From NCBI GenBank assembly GCA_017979445.1, contig CM030714.1, positions 47,569,220 through 47,633,219 on the forward strand: a stretch of 64,000 nt of DNA, written 5' to 3'. The DNA is from Akebia trifoliata (Eukaryota; Streptophyta; Magnoliopsida; Ranunculales; Lardizabalaceae). Of this stretch, positions 25,901 to 36,438 are shown piece after piece (within the stretch, counting starts at the first letter, position 1; every line of letters starts with the position of its first letter). Below the pieces are notes generated by a model that made no database searches, was not told where the DNA came from, and saw only the letters and a program-made list of their open reading frames with translations. The translations under genes and the position numbers were made by a program.

Positions 25901-28260
25901 CATAGTATTCACGATCAAGTTTTTAAGTGGATCGTTAGAATGGTGTAATGTTTAGGGTGTTGCTGTTTTAAGGAAATGTAACAGTGATGGGGGCATTGAG
26001 ATATTATTAAAAAAAACATTGGAATAACATGTTTCCAAAATGAAATTTAAAATTCCAAATCTAATTTCAAATTTGAACTATTAAGTAATTATAAAAAAAA
26101 ATAAAATTGAACTCAAGTAACTGTGAACAATGGCTGTTATAAAAATAACAGTGTTATTTTAAGTCTAAACTATGTTTTTCTCTTCCCCCTTCCCAAAAAA
26201 ATAATAACACAAAATAAAATAAAAATAAAATAATAATGCTAATGGATAACGTTCAAAATGTTGTTAGTTATGTCAATAGTGGCAATTATAAATAGTTAAA
26301 GGTGTAATGGATTTTCCTCTCAGAAAAAGGGAATGGGTCCCAGCTGTTACCATTTTAATGGTTGTTACGCTAATTTTTAGATCGTGTTCTTGGTATCTTT
26401 ATTCCAAATTTACAGCATAAGTTCCATGCCCTTGGCACCTGCTTTTATATTTTTTAAACTGTGAAAGTCATCCAGTTTCTTTTCCTCTTGAACACTTTTA
26501 CTCTTTTATGATTATAATTATTTTTTTTGGTAATCAGATGCATTGGAAAGGACAGTATTTCCAGGGGGGCCAAGCTTCTCCAGAACAAAATTTAGGAATC
26601 CTTTTGGTATGCATTCCCTTAGCATCTATATTTTATATGCAGTTGTTTGGAGGTTTTTGTTCTTACCACGAAACTTATATTCGTTACATGCAAACTTAAA
26701 AATGCTAAAATAAAATAAAATTTACCATTCTAAAATCCATAGAATGGCTTAAGTTTTGGGGTCTAACACCGATACAAATGTTTTGAAAATGGGATAAGTT
26801 GAAGCTACAATATCCCCTGAATAATTTGAAGACTAGAATCATAAATGATAAAGTGTACGAAGTAATTTTAGATATGTGTTACATCTCACATGTGTTGCTT
26901 CTGATAATAGGTCAACTTTTTCGATTTTTATGGGAATAAGTTGAACATTTGGGATGTTGGTGTGTCTTGCAAAGGATCGGGCACATTTTTCTTGAAGTCT
27001 AACAAAGGGTAACAACATCCAAATCTCAAGTATTTATAAACTGATAATTCTTATCATTTTCAGAACATATGCTACCATATGATAAAGACTTGACTTTATA
27101 TACTTGTGATCATTGTTCTGTCTTCTTGGTTAGGTTCATGAACAAAGAACGACCATATCTTCTCTCCATCGAGGATCCACAGGTAACATTGCCTCTCTTA
27201 CTGATTTAGCGTACCTCCATTCTTTAAGAAACCTGCCTCAACTTGCTAAAACTCATTGAGCTTGGATTTTATCTGTGATGAATAGGCACCAGAAAATGAC
27301 ATCGGGAGGAACTCCTTCAATTATTCCCAGGTTTGCTCTTATACTAAAGTATGATTGCTTTGAGAATAAATTGTGTAATGGGTTCTTGTAGCTGTGTCTT
27401 TATTATTAAATAATATTTACTTGTTTTTTGATAGTGCTCTAGAGATGGTATGCAATTATGCATTTCCCACTCATCTAGTAAACAAGCAAATTTTTTTATT
27501 TTTTATTTTTAAGTATTCTTTTCCTCAGCCCATTTAAGTTTGCCAGAAATTTCTTTTACCGATTTTGAATGGGTAATGGGCTTTTAGTTACTGGTTGAAT
27601 TGGGTGTCTTGGTGGACTGAATCTTTGTTTTTAATTGGGACCCATATTGAAAGGTCTTTTGAGCAACTCAGCGTAGCTTACCTTCACTGAGAATCCATTT
27701 CCTTATATTTGTTGCTGCAGATAAGATCAGCTTTCAGGATGGCTTTCTCTACGCTGACAACTGCAAAAACCATCTTGGGTTTGGGTCCTAATAGGAGCAT
27801 TCTTGGAACCATAATAAGACCTGACCCTTTACTGCTAGAGAGAAAAGGCGGGGCCACTGGGGAGGTGACCTTTGATAGCTTGCTTCCAGGAGCGGGGGAA
27901 CCGGTGCCGATGCAATTCCAGGATGAGCAGGACATCCTATTTAATTGGCAATTGGATGAAGATGAACCATTGCCAAGGGGAAATGGGACACTTGAGAAGA
28001 ACGATGTACATTCCTCACGAAAGAGGAAGGCTTCCAAAGAGAAGCGTAAATCTGCATCAAAGGAAAATGGGGAGGTATCCAAAGGGAAGCGTAAATCTGT
28101 GTTGAAGGAAAATGGGGAGGTAGTGCAGATAAGCCATGAAGAAAATAGGTTAAGGAAAGGAAAAGGGGTGAAGAAGCGGTGGAAAAATTCTCAAGTCGCA
28201 GATGGTGGCAGTGATTTTGGTCGTTATGCTAACGGGTCTCCATGGAGTCGTAGCCATTAG
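16968..28260 (+). CDS. TRL: TRF4/5-like (PAPD5/7-type) non-canonical poly(A) polymerase, 13 exons
   Basis: Predicted exons: 16968-17322, 17408-17520, 17617-17673, 21771-21866, 21945-22015, 24115-24157, 25397-25477, 25604-25663, 26538-26606, 26911-27008, 27134-27182, 27286-27330 and 27721-28260. They sum to 1,677 nt, or 558 residues and a stop. All joins keep frame with AG/GT borders. After a Ser/Thr/Pro-rich N-terminus comes LERGWFRAN, then the nucleotidyltransferase core GSFKTGLYLPTSDIDVVILDS. Its two Asp in DID are catalytic, and a third acidic residue lies in FDISFDVQNG. The PAP-associated part follows (GGIGSYALLTMLIAQLQ; NLGILLVNFFDFYG; FMNKERPYLLSIEDPQ). The C-terminus is Lys/Arg-rich and probably nuclear. 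Family knowledge: such enzymes add short tails that mark nuclear RNA, including rRNA precursors, for exosome decay. Intron 3 (4.1 kb) contains a LINE, and intron 5 (2.1 kb) a LINE plus a SINE. I am sure of the family. The symbol rests on remembered similarity to the Arabidopsis protein. Confidence 0.92.
17706..18290. repeat. Left copy of an old intronic duplication flanking the LINE
   Basis: Three separated blocks here match 21061-21345 in the same order: TAATTTTGTYRAAGATATTARAATCT; AGAGTGGGCA...CCAACCATGAWTTTKWA...; and GGAGGAGAGGTGGGGGG...CCTGYCAC(A/T)AC...AGTGATATTGGAATTCATACT. The left copy carries about 330 extra bases (about 17835-18165), which look like a separate insertion ending TTTTATTATATAGGATG. 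A similar end occurs near 48915. It lies in intron 3 of the poly(A) polymerase gene. Confidence 0.7.
18326..21060 (+). mobile_element. 5'-truncated LINE in intron 3, same strand as the gene
   Basis: A 2,735-bp non-LTR retrotransposon. Its 3' end is a long tail region finishing TTATACTTATC followed by about 13 A (to 21060). ATCTTAG occurs immediately before the element (18319-18325) and immediately after the A tail (21061-21067), and is the likely short target duplication. The endonuclease half and ORF1 are missing, which is normal 5' truncation. The first 15-18 bases repeat an internal part of the element (see findings). Lines of the same family occur at 1978, 22478, 58830 and 59293. Confidence 0.9.
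18342..20918 (+). CDS. LINE ORF2 fragment: reverse transcriptase plus zf-RVT domain
   Basis: The frame is open from the element's left edge (EGDNNTKFFHKVANYHRK) to the stop at 20916-20918, about 858 codons with no internal stop. RT landmarks in order: GSKAPGPDGF; LRDFRPISLVGSVYKIISK; GAFIKGRQILDGVL; GKIDMQKAYDHVSW; GLRQGDPFSPFLF; and the catalytic QFADDTIVF. Next comes SYLGLPLGAPYRSK. The C-terminus is a zinc-binding zf-RVT region ([19 protein letters not shown]). There is no endonuclease domain, so the copy cannot be autonomous as it stands. The intact frame suggests a fairly recent insertion compared with the decayed LINE scraps elsewhere in the window. It is intronic and should be removed from the host transcript. 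Confidence 0.92.
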   Translation, partial: EGDNNTKFFHKVANYHRKINQAVKLKINGIMVEGEEGIREGVVGYYKELYREREEKRPRPDNLEFNMLTQEERVGLERQIGEEEVRLVVASMGGSKAPGPDGFTMEFFKHCWEIIAKDFMKVVRELQDKDCLDYGLNSTFVALIPKRVGAVDLRDFRPISLVGSVYKIISKVLANRLKVVVNKLIGVEQGAFIKGRQILDGVLLANECLDSRIKDKKAGLIGKIDMQKAYDHVSWDFLEYMLRRMGFGSKWIGWIMKCVTSVSFSILVNGSPAGYFRSSRGLRQGDPFSPFLFLIVTEALGKLFRRGVEIRRLSGFKVAQEGPLISHLQFADDTIVFLENSREQVRVLRVLLCCFEAISGLHVNLQKSKVFGVGEVSNLQVLADTLGCSSDSLPSSYLGLPLGAPYRSKNIWEGVIEKMEKKLSTWKAKYLSKGGKVTLIKSTLTSIPIYFLSMFTLPKSVEVKLERLMKNFLWNDKNGGKKYHLVKWKVVCTPKKYGGLGIRGLRVTNKALLGKWLWRFGEERDNLWRRVVQAKYGEKRFGWYSNEVGGPYGCSVWRGILKGVHKFDREIRYKVGMGDKVRFWEDLWCGSSSLSTQFPSLYACSLKKNNSVRQCLIRDGVTNSWDLGFRRNFNDWELMEVTSLLGLLNSFQCRENELDRREWVKAKDKKFFVKSFHSCLLPFCKVHSFPSVIWSALSPSKVSFFVWLASRGRILTLDNLIRRGWATPNFCFLCLRDGESVNHILIHCSFSRAIWMFFFSRFQVDWVLPLSFFDLLEGWSLNIFSSRKRLLWTILPSAIAWGLWKERNNRVFHSKESSFHTVTLEIIGLLFLWSKMNKAFEGVRFQDFLFNWDSICDN
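21061..21345. repeat. Right copy of the intronic duplication flanking the LINE
   Basis: This is the partner of 17706-18290, directly after the LINE tail. Shared blocks include TAATTTTGTCAAAGATATTAGAATCT, AGAGTGGGCA, TTAAGTTGCACATTATATTTATACT and GCAATATTGGAATTAGTACT. It lacks the extra 330 bp found in the left copy. Confidence 0.7.
22478..23390 (-). mobile_element. Decayed LINE fragment in intron 5
   Basis: On the minus strand, two frames (22840-23142 and 22496-22750) encode zf-RVT-like sequence: GEFVKNLPIHCAFAHDVWTYF, corresponding to [20 protein letters not shown] of the 18-kb LINE. Its 3' end on the minus strand is a TTTATCTATCAAAAAGAAAAG-like tail (about 22478). The element runs opposite to the host gene. 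Its frame is split by a SINE at 22765-22854. Removing the SINE and one target duplicate joins ...RENILWCL directly to TPFVMYFKERS, which is where LINE proteins have W..W.ER. Confidence 0.8.
22765..22854 (-). mobile_element. tRNA-derived SINE, 90 bp, with a 17-bp target-site duplication
   Basis: On the minus strand the element reads GGGCCTAGACCCATAACTCA, then GTTGGT (A box TAACTCAGTTGGT), and later GGGTTCAAGTCC (B box). It ends CAGCTTACCCATCAAAAAAC. It is flanked by CAAACACCATAAGATAT on both sides (22748-22764 and 22855-22871), a perfect 17-bp target duplication. Inserted into the decayed LINE, it is the younger of the two. The same sequence recurs at about 62283-62375. Confidence 0.9.
28033..28122 (+). 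repeat. Two 45-bp in-frame repeats in the poly(A) polymerase C-terminus
   Basis: 28033-28077 and 28078-28122 are adjacent 45-bp units with few differences. Each encodes 15 residues: SKEKRKSASKENGEV and SKGKRKSVLKENGEV. They extend the basic tail (RKRKASKEKRK) and are likely to contribute to nuclear localisation or RNA binding. Confidence 0.9.
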
Positions 28261-29605
28261 AACTTTCACATGTCTTTCTCCTTTGGCATATACAATCCAC
28301 AGTTAAAGTGGAAAACTGCTATCAGATGTTGGTGTCGTCAGTATCGATGGTTATAATTTACATTAACAACTAAGGCAGATGGTTCAGTGAACCTTGGGTA
28401 TTGCCGTACCCATTAGTAAGACATTGTAGATGACAGAAAAATCATGATGTGTAACATATTGGTTTATTTTTATTTTATTTTAGTATATTTGTTTTTTGTT
28501 TTATATTTTTGTAATTTCAGAGAAAAGCTATTATTATTCTTTTATCTTTAATGACATTGTGCCAAGCGTGCAGGAATCATCATTTCACTAGAAGTGCGAA
28601 TTCGCTATTTTCATCTTATGCAGTGCCCTACGGAACATTGTTTTGCCCCCTAAATCTATTGGCTGATGTTTTGTTGGACTTATACACTAATAATTGAGTT
28701 GAATCGACAACATCGAGTAATTAGATTAAGCTCTTTTCAAGTTGATTTCTGGTAATTGTGTTTGATCATTTTCAGCCCCTTTGCAAGTTGTTTCTAGTTC
28801 TACATTTGTTTTTTTTTTTTTCCTTTTTATCTTTTTCTTATGGTGTTGATGAGTCCAAAGAGTATGTCACAAGGGTTCAAGATTCCCGTGCGTCAATGGG
28901 AATAGCGTATTCATGATTCCTTTGGTGTTAAATGTTAATGAGTTGGAATAACAAATATATTGTGAATTTTCTCTGAGTGTAACGTTGCATCGAAATGAGA
29001 TTGTAAACCTTAATAACAAGCATACTTGTTAATTGCAATAAAACAAACGATAGCATCAACTGATACGTCTTCTCTTATGATATTGCTTCAAAAATGCGAC
29101 AAAAATAGGAGCCAAAAAATAAAAATAAAAAAATTATGCAGCATGTTAAATGTATTAAAGTAATTTTTTTATTTAATTATATTATTTAAAGACCTAAATA
29201 TTTAATGATTATTTGAGGAAACCTCTTTAAGTTGAAAACAGTTATGGAAAACCTGTGTTATTTTAGAAAATTAGCAAAAGCTAAAAAGGGGAGGGTGGGG
29301 TTTGCTATAATCCAAGAAGATTATGCAACAAAAACTAACTTAAACCAGATAGTTTTAACTAAGGGATATTTATTTCTATTTTATTTTTATTTATTTTTAT
29401 TTTTTATGTCAACTAATTTTTAGTTGGTTCGAAGGATAAAATTGTGTCACACAGGTGGGAGTCAAATCGTTGTCACTCAATTCTCTCTAACAATTGAATG
29501 GCAACGTAATCTAGGCCCTATGAACAGATTCATATTGGCTCAATTAGAATTAAAATAATGCAGCATCGTACACAATTGACCCGCTCATCTTGGCAGCGAG
29601 TAGAT
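28261..29605. other. 3' UTR and intergenic DNA between convergent genes
   Basis: It contains the presumed 3' UTR of the poly(A) polymerase gene and AT-rich spacer. T-rich segments occur at 28810-28840 and 29360-29405. The two flanking genes converge here. No further gene is supported; the short plus frame at 29232-29423 is likely chance. Confidence 0.5.
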
Positions 29606-31376
29606 TTACCAGTAATCCTGGCAGGAACAAGAACCCTCTTTGAAATGGTGGAACCGATGCTTATCTCGAACAATTATTTCTCTATTAGCAACAATTGAGA
29701 CAAATTTAATTGCTGAATGACAATCACCACACATTCGAAGGTTTTTCACGATCTTGATTGTCATCCCATCACTGGTGTTCATCAAACCAAATGCTACGGC
29801 TAGCTTCTCACTGTGATATCTAAGCGCGAATTCCCTCTCTTCTTCCTCCAATTCATGCATCACTGAATCTGGTTCAGGTACATAACCCACTTCTCTAGAC
29901 TTCCTCATCAACTCATCTAGATATCGATAGATCTCAGTTATCTTTGAATGGGACTTATCGCCCATGCAGAACATATGGGTCACATGATCAATCTCAATTA
30001 AACTATAGCCAATTTGCTTCTTCAAGCCTCTACTAATCATCAAACTACGAACGACCTCGACTCGATCCATTCTACCAGCCAAAGCATAAATATTGGAAAG
30101 TAACACGTAATGCCCAGGGTTCTCTGGCTCTAGGGTTAGTAGATGTTCTGCTACTTGTACTCCAAGATTGAAATTCTTGTGCATCTTACAAGCCCCAAGC
30201 ATTGCTGTCCATACCGCCGGTGCTGGCTGTCCACTTATTGATTCCTCAATGTATTGAATTGCTTCGTTGAGAAATCCTGCACGGCCAAGCATATCGACAA
30301 TGCACACATGATGCTCTACTCTTGGCACTAACCCATAGTCTCGTCCTCATGCATGTAAAAGCCTCGTGCCCTTCTTTGACTAATCCTGCGTGAGCGCATG
30401 CAGACAAGATAGCAACAAATGTGACGGCATTTGGTGAAGGCCCATGAGCTCTCATTTGATGAAAGAGATCTATGGCTTGAACACCGTAACCATGCATCCC
30501 ATAACCAGAAATCATAGCTGTCCAAGCCACGACATTACGTTCAAACATCCCATCGAAAACTTTACGAGCTTTACTTACTTCTCCACATCGTGAATACATG
30601 TTAATCAACGAAGAACCTAGAATTACATTAACATCAAAACCATTATCAATAATATAATTGCTAACCCATTGGCCTAAACTCAATGCTCCTAATTGAGAAC
30701 AAGCGGATAACAAGCTCACCAGAGTTGCCGAATCCGGCTCTACCCCAACTTCTTGCATCCAATAAAATACCTCAACTGCTTCCCTAGCAAACCCATTTTG
30801 TTCATAACCAGAAATCATTGAATTCCAAGCGATAATTGTTCTTTCAGGCATCTTATCAAACACCTTACGCGCAGTGGCCAAATCACCAGATTTTGCATAA
30901 AATGTGACAAGGGCAGCTTGAACAAACGAATCTGAACCAAACCCACAAGTCAAAACATGAGAATGAATGGATCTACCATAATTCAAAGACGATAAATCGG
31001 CACAGGCTTTGATAACTGATGTGAAGGTGAAATTCGAATGCGAGAGACGGGTGAGGAGCATTTGTTGGTAAAAGAAGATTGCATGAAATGGGAATCCGGA
31101 TTTAGAAGAGGCCTTAACGAGGGAACTGAAGAGGAAGGAATCGGGGTTTGGGATTGAGAAGAAGAGCTGACGAGTGTAGATGATTGAGCCAGCAGTGCAG
31201 GCTAAGGTGAGGAGTTTGGTGAGAAGGGCACGGCTGCGGTTGAGACCAGAGACGATGATGTGCGCGTGGACTTGTTGGAGGGGTTTGAGACGAGGGCCTG
31301 CCTGTAAGAGAGATTGGTAGGTTGGAGAGTGAGAAGGTGAAGGAAGGGTTGGTTGGTTTTGTTGCTTTGGTTCCAT
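29606..31376 (-). CDS. DYW-type PPR protein (At2g33760-like) with an apparent +1 frameshift
   Basis: A single-exon gene reading from ATG at 31376 to the stop at 29606. Frame 1 gives 345 codons (31376-30342). After one extra base at about 30341 (minus-strand A), frame 2 gives 244 residues (30340-29606). The total, about 589, is close to the 583 I recall for At2g33760, and the two sequences correspond along their length (GPRLKPLQQVHAHIIVSG; PDSATLVSLLSACSQ; AWTAMISGYGMHGYG; VEHHVCIVDMLGRAGFL). PPR motifs are of PLS type. The end is a full E/DYW region: YHSEKLAVAFGL (HSE), CGDCHSAIKF (CxxC), CSCQDYW. Family role: site-specific C-to-U RNA editing in chloroplasts or mitochondria. Everything after the break is well conserved, so it is either a sequencing error or a very recent lesion. 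If the break is real, the product loses the editing domain. Confidence 0.9.
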
Positions 31377-32241
31377 TGAAAATTGTCGTTCGAAGAAGAA
31401 AATGGCGGCAAATTGGGCAGTTCATGCCATGGTTTTGAAACTCGTTTGAGAAAGAGATGACTCGGGCGAGTCATTCCGGTCTCAAGAGGCAACTAGGTGA
31501 GATAATTGGATTTTGTATTCACTATTAATATAAAATGAGGGTAGCATATCATAATTTGATTTTGACCAATTGTAGGACGATAGTGATAATAAGGAAATCC
31601 CTAAGGGGAGTATTTTTGAAAACTTGGGATGTCTTGATACACATGACGTCTTGCGATTGGTCAATTAATATTATTTGAAATCTCGACTTAACATATATAT
31701 ATTTTAAATTCCTAATTGTTCCATGTTTCAATATCTTTATTTCTTGTGGAAGGGAAGGGGGAGATTTTCTTTTATTTATTTATTTATTTATTATTATTAT
31801 TTTAGAATAAGAAAAGAAAATCTCTCTCCCTCTATCTGGTTAAAGGGAGGAAGAAGATAGAAGCAATGTAAATTTTCTTCTTCTTTGGAGTGTAATCTTA
31901 CCAATGATGTGTAAAGGAGATATTTTAAGTGATGGAATGCAAACGGTTCTTGGTGGAATGCAAATAGTCCCTCCCCAAAACAATCAAGTTTATAAAAGGT
32001 GATTTAGACATGCCTCATCTTGGCTTCAATCTTCTCAAATGGACTTGTAAAAAAAATCAAATGCCCTCATGCATCTTTGACCCATAGAAAAAAATTCTTG
32101 GATTTTTCTTCTCCAAACAAGTCATCCTCAGTATCTACAATCTTCATGATACATTATTTTTAATCTATTCAATCTTTCGTTTTCAATTTAGCAACTATTT
32201 CATTTTCTCTTTACTCAAAAATCCTAATTTATTTATCGAGT
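31377..32241. other. Upstream region of the PPR gene
   Basis: AT-rich spacer containing the presumed PPR promoter. A (TTTA)n tract lies near 31773-31800. No gene or clear element was recognised. Confidence 0.4.
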
Positions 32242-32470
32242 AACGATAATTTGACTCTCATGTGGCATGCTCAAAATACACTCCTGTCGTGAGATGTGCC
32301 AAAACCCTATATTTTCTGTCATTAGGATACATAACTACACAATTTTATGAGGATGTAAAATTGTGTAACTCGAGGCATAAAATCTATGATTCTAGCACAT
32401 GTCATGTTAGGAGAGTAGTTTGAGTATGTCATGTGGGAGAGTTCGATTATCACGACTCTTATTTTTCTTC
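32242..32470. mobile_element. Foldback MITE, related to the 50.1-kb element
   Basis: The arm from TAACGATAATTTGACTCTCATGTGGCATGCTC is matched by the inverted counterpart ending GAGTATGTCATGTGGGAGAGTTCGATTATCACGACT (to about 32457). Inner words GGATACATAACTACACAATTTTA and TAAAATTGTGTAACTCGAGGCAT pair around the centre near 32350. It shares the CATGTGCTAGAAYCATA and TACACAACTACACA words with 50100-50250. Confidence 0.65.
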
Positions 32471-35400
32471 TCAAAACCAATCATATTTAAGTCTTTAATT
32501 TCTATGATAAATTATTTTTAATCTATTCAACTTTATTTTCAATACATCGTTTTTAACCTAGCCTTCCTTAAGCTTTTGTATAAAATTCTATTTTTTTTTT
32601 TTTACTTTTCCAAAATCCTATCTTACCTTGGGGTTGGAAGGTTGAAGTAATTGGATTCTCTATATTGAAGATAAAATAAGATCATTTTACCAAAGAATTT
32701 CAAATGTTTGATTTTGAAAGAAAAATCAAATTTTGACCGTATATTGAAAATGCCGGCCGGTGTTTAAGTCATTTTATTAGTCTATTAAAATTGATTGAGG
32801 TCAAGAGACATTTCATGAATTTGAAAACATAGGGAGGAAGGGTAAGTCTATATTAGGTGTGTCAATGGATACCTATATCTCAGAACTAAAATCAACTAAT
32901 TTGTGCGTTTCTACGTCCATTTTTGTTGGAATCGATTAGAGTTGGGTTTCATGGAATCAAACCAATAGTGAGACCTAAAATCAATAAATACTGATAAAAT
33001 CTAAAATTTAAAATTATTTTATGATTGTGTTTATTAGATAAGATCGCAAAAAATAAGATTGGACATCTTAAATCAGCAATTCGAGATGGTGAATCTCTAT
33101 CAGAACGGACCCTTTGACACTTAAAAAAAAAAAAAAAAAAAAAAATCACCTTCTCTCTGGTCCCAATCTTCTAGGTGTTTCTGGAAACTTTGGCAAACAA
33201 CACGTTAACGACAGAGGCTCGTCCTGGCCTTGTAAAATGTGCTCAGCATTTGTGCGGTGATCTCATGGCTTTCTTCCAAAACGGCCAAAATCCAACTCAA
33301 AGCCAGACAAATAAAAATGAAATGGTTTGGGACTATATGCTACGTGTCACTAATTGAGTGGTTGATATTCATTTGTGTCGGTTTGTATCTATCGCACTAT
33401 CACAATCCATAAAGAATAACGTTCACGCCAAATTTAGCACACAATATCAATAATACCCTTTTTATTTTATTTTTTCTTTAAAAGAAAATCAACATTTAAA
33501 GAGTCTTGAGTAAATAAAATTTCTTAAGAAAAGATTGTCAAAATGTCATTGGTTTTTGTTTTGAAGGTGGGAGATTATGAAAACTTTATGATCTTTTTGT
33601 CTAATTGGTCTAGTTAATAAGGAAAATATTTTCTAGTCAAGATGAAAAATGTAAAATTATTTTCATAAAATTATACACTCATTTATTTTTAACATTTAGC
33701 TCTGCCCATATAAATTTGGATACTAAATTTACTACAGTGATAGTTTTGGATTAAAAAAAAAAAAAAGAAGGGTAAATTATTTAAAGAGGATTAAATATTT
33801 TAATATTTACAAATTTTTTTTTCTTAAAAAAAAAAAAAAAAAAAAGTTGCTTGATAGTCCATGATTTTACATAGAGGTAAAATTGTTGGGATGTTAAAGC
33901 AAGTTATTAAAATGCTGGACAATCCAGTATTTTAATTATTGGAGGACATTTTTGATAAATCAATGTATTATAAACACGTTAAAATGTTGATAGTCCAACA
34001 AGTTACTAAATCGTTGGATTGTCCAATTACTTAATTTGATTTTAGTAATTATTATTATTATTATTTTTTTGTAAATATTAAAATTTTTAACCCTTTTTTA
34101 ATAATCCCCGACTTGATTGGATTGTTCATTCGTGATTCATTTTCTTTCAATGGATAAGATCATCTGATCGACAAACTTAATGATTATTACACTTCTCAAC
34201 TGGTTTTAAATGCTGAGTATCAATAAAAAAAATATAACCAAAATTTATTTCTGACCCTTAAATAAAAATAATCAAGATAATTTTTTTTAGAACACAAGGG
34301 TAATATTGGAAATTTAAAATGCATCTTGAATAACAACTAACAACCTACAACCGCTCCTTTATGACCCTCTCCACCGTTCCACCAGCCACATACAGATCGT
34401 TTGGTGGCGTGTTGTAATCTCAGCCACTTACCATTGAATACGACTCGGAAATATCAGCCACCAAGGCTTTAAGGGAAGTGGTGGTTGCAATAAAATATCT
34501 TTTTATGAAAAATCATTTTTTTGGGAAAATAAATTCTTAGGAAAAATAAATTATCTTATTTTATTGTAATTGAAAATGTCAGAAATACTTTTGATTTTTA
34601 GTTTTCTTTCAAAAGGGTGGAGGGAACTACTCCCATTGATTTTATTTTAGAAAAATTAAATTCTACAAGAAAAGGTTATTGGTTAAATGTTAGAATTTTC
34701 ATGTAAGCATTATGATTGGAAAAAGAAAAAAAATAATCATAACAAATCTCGAGGTCTTATTTTATGGATCTTAAGGTAATTTTTTTTTTAATGGCGGATG
34801 AGACTTACTAAGTCTTTTTCCTCACTATCTTATTAAAGAAAGGGTTTATTTCTTCTTTTTTCCTCACTGTCCCTCATGTTAGGACACGTAGGCGTAAAAA
34901 AAAAAAAAGGATTTTGTTTCTACCATTGTATTTTATGAATATTTGTGATACATCTTTTTTTTTTTTTTCAAATAGGTTAATGAAAATAACCTTAATAGCC
35001 TTGATTTTCTTTCCTAATTTAATCATCTTCAACCTCTTTGAAATATGATGATGACGATAAGGGCATTGAGGTCAGTTTCCATTAGTGTATAAGGAAATAC
35101 CATGGTCAGGGGGTTAATTCATTAATTTAAAAATATTAGGAGATATCTCAAATATTAAAAAAAATGTATAGGGAGATGTCAAAATGGTATAAAAAATATT
35201 AAAATGTGGAGAGCCATCATTACATCATGTCGTGGTCATCATACAACAAAACCTTCGACATGACTAATCTACGAATGAAACATGAGGGAGTTTTAAGTTA
35301 TTTTTCATTAATTATTAGTGAAGATCGAGATCAAGGGGTATGTCACTATTTTGAAAATATGAGGAGGTATCACAAATCTTTACGAAAAAATATAACGCTG

Positions 35401-36290
35401 AAAATAATGTCTCGACTTTTTCTTTCAAGTGAAGTGGCCACATATTAGAGAGTGTAATGGTCACTCTCCTTACTTGGAATGTGGGACTAACATTCATCTT
35501 TTTTGAATATTTGCATCTTGAAATGAAGCGTAATGCATTTTTAGATCAACTCACCAACAGACCCTTCGAAGCACAATCACTTAACACATGTTAGTTTCTT
35601 GAGAATGGAACATCCTGACTTGAATCCGTCTTTGTAGTGCCCTCCAAAAGCTTAGATTATGAGGATGTCATTGAGGTCCTTCATCAAATCTATGATTGAG
35701 ATGAGAAGAAAAGCAATAAATTCCTTGGAGCCACCCTCCATGATTAGGTTGACCCTTGACTCATTGCAACATAGAACTTTTTGAGGGAGTGGAACGTGTG
35801 CTTGTGGGACTAGTCTCACCAGAAAGGTGGGGATACCCACGATAAACGAGAAAAAAAAAAGATTAAAATCTTATACTTCCGATTAGTTGGGGGTTCGCTA
35901 AATGAATATTAGTCCTTTGTCCCATTTTGTCCAAAATAAAGTCCGGTAAGAAAAAAAAAAATACCCACACTAGGAGTTGAAGAGTAAACTCTAGGGTTTT
36001 TGGCTAGGGGTTAAAACAACATTTCAATCATTTTTACTAGTCTCTCACTTTAGACAAGAGTCAAGGGTTGGGTTGTGCCGTCTTTCCAAAAAGACATGGG
36101 GTGTCTCAAAATTTCTCCAAAAACTGATTTGGGCAACTAAAAATTACCCAAACTCTTTAATTGAAAAATAAATAAAAATTCAACTAATTTAGTTGAATTT
36201 ATAAGGGTAAAAGTGTAATTACATATTTATTAGACAAGCTGATATTTTTGCCGCGTAAAAGTTCGAATTTACGACTTAAGCCTGTCCCCA
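32471..36290. other. Gene-free AT-rich stretch of 3.8 kb
   Basis: Long A and T runs occur (33122-33144, 33824-33845, 34894-34908). Between 33880 and 34025 there are several variants of GTTGGA..GTCCA / TTAAAATGTTGGAC, suggesting a decayed palindromic element. The minus frames at 32949-33149 and 35652-35840 and the plus frames at 33175-33357 and 35206-35448 are unrecognised and probably not genes. Confidence 0.4.
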
Positions 36291-36293
36291 CTC

Positions 36294-36302
36294 TATATAA
36301 AT
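36294..36302 (+). promoter_or_regulatory. TATA box of the small-protein gene
   Basis: TATATAAAT lies 137 bp upstream of the ATG at 36439. With a start site about 30 bp downstream, the 5' UTR would be about 110 nt. The spacing and the match to the plant TATA consensus are good. No experimental start is known here. Confidence 0.6.
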
Positions 36303-36438
36303 AGTAAATACACCATCGAAGCTCAGAAGTCAGAAGTCCGTTATAGAAAATTTTCTTCTCTTTTCGCCATTTTAGGAATAAAATCTCTTTAGGGTTTTAC
36401 AGATCTTTGGAATCATCTTCTGATTTCAAACCTCAATA

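Noticed and set aside
27684..28082. Minus-strand 132-codon frame
   Set aside because: It is antisense to the last exon of the poly(A) polymerase gene.
30246..30525. Separate short PPR-region genes suggested by overlapping frames
   Set aside because: The 376- and 240-codon frames are the two halves of one PPR gene split by a single-base shift, and the 65-codon frame at 30328-30525 is a shadow of it.
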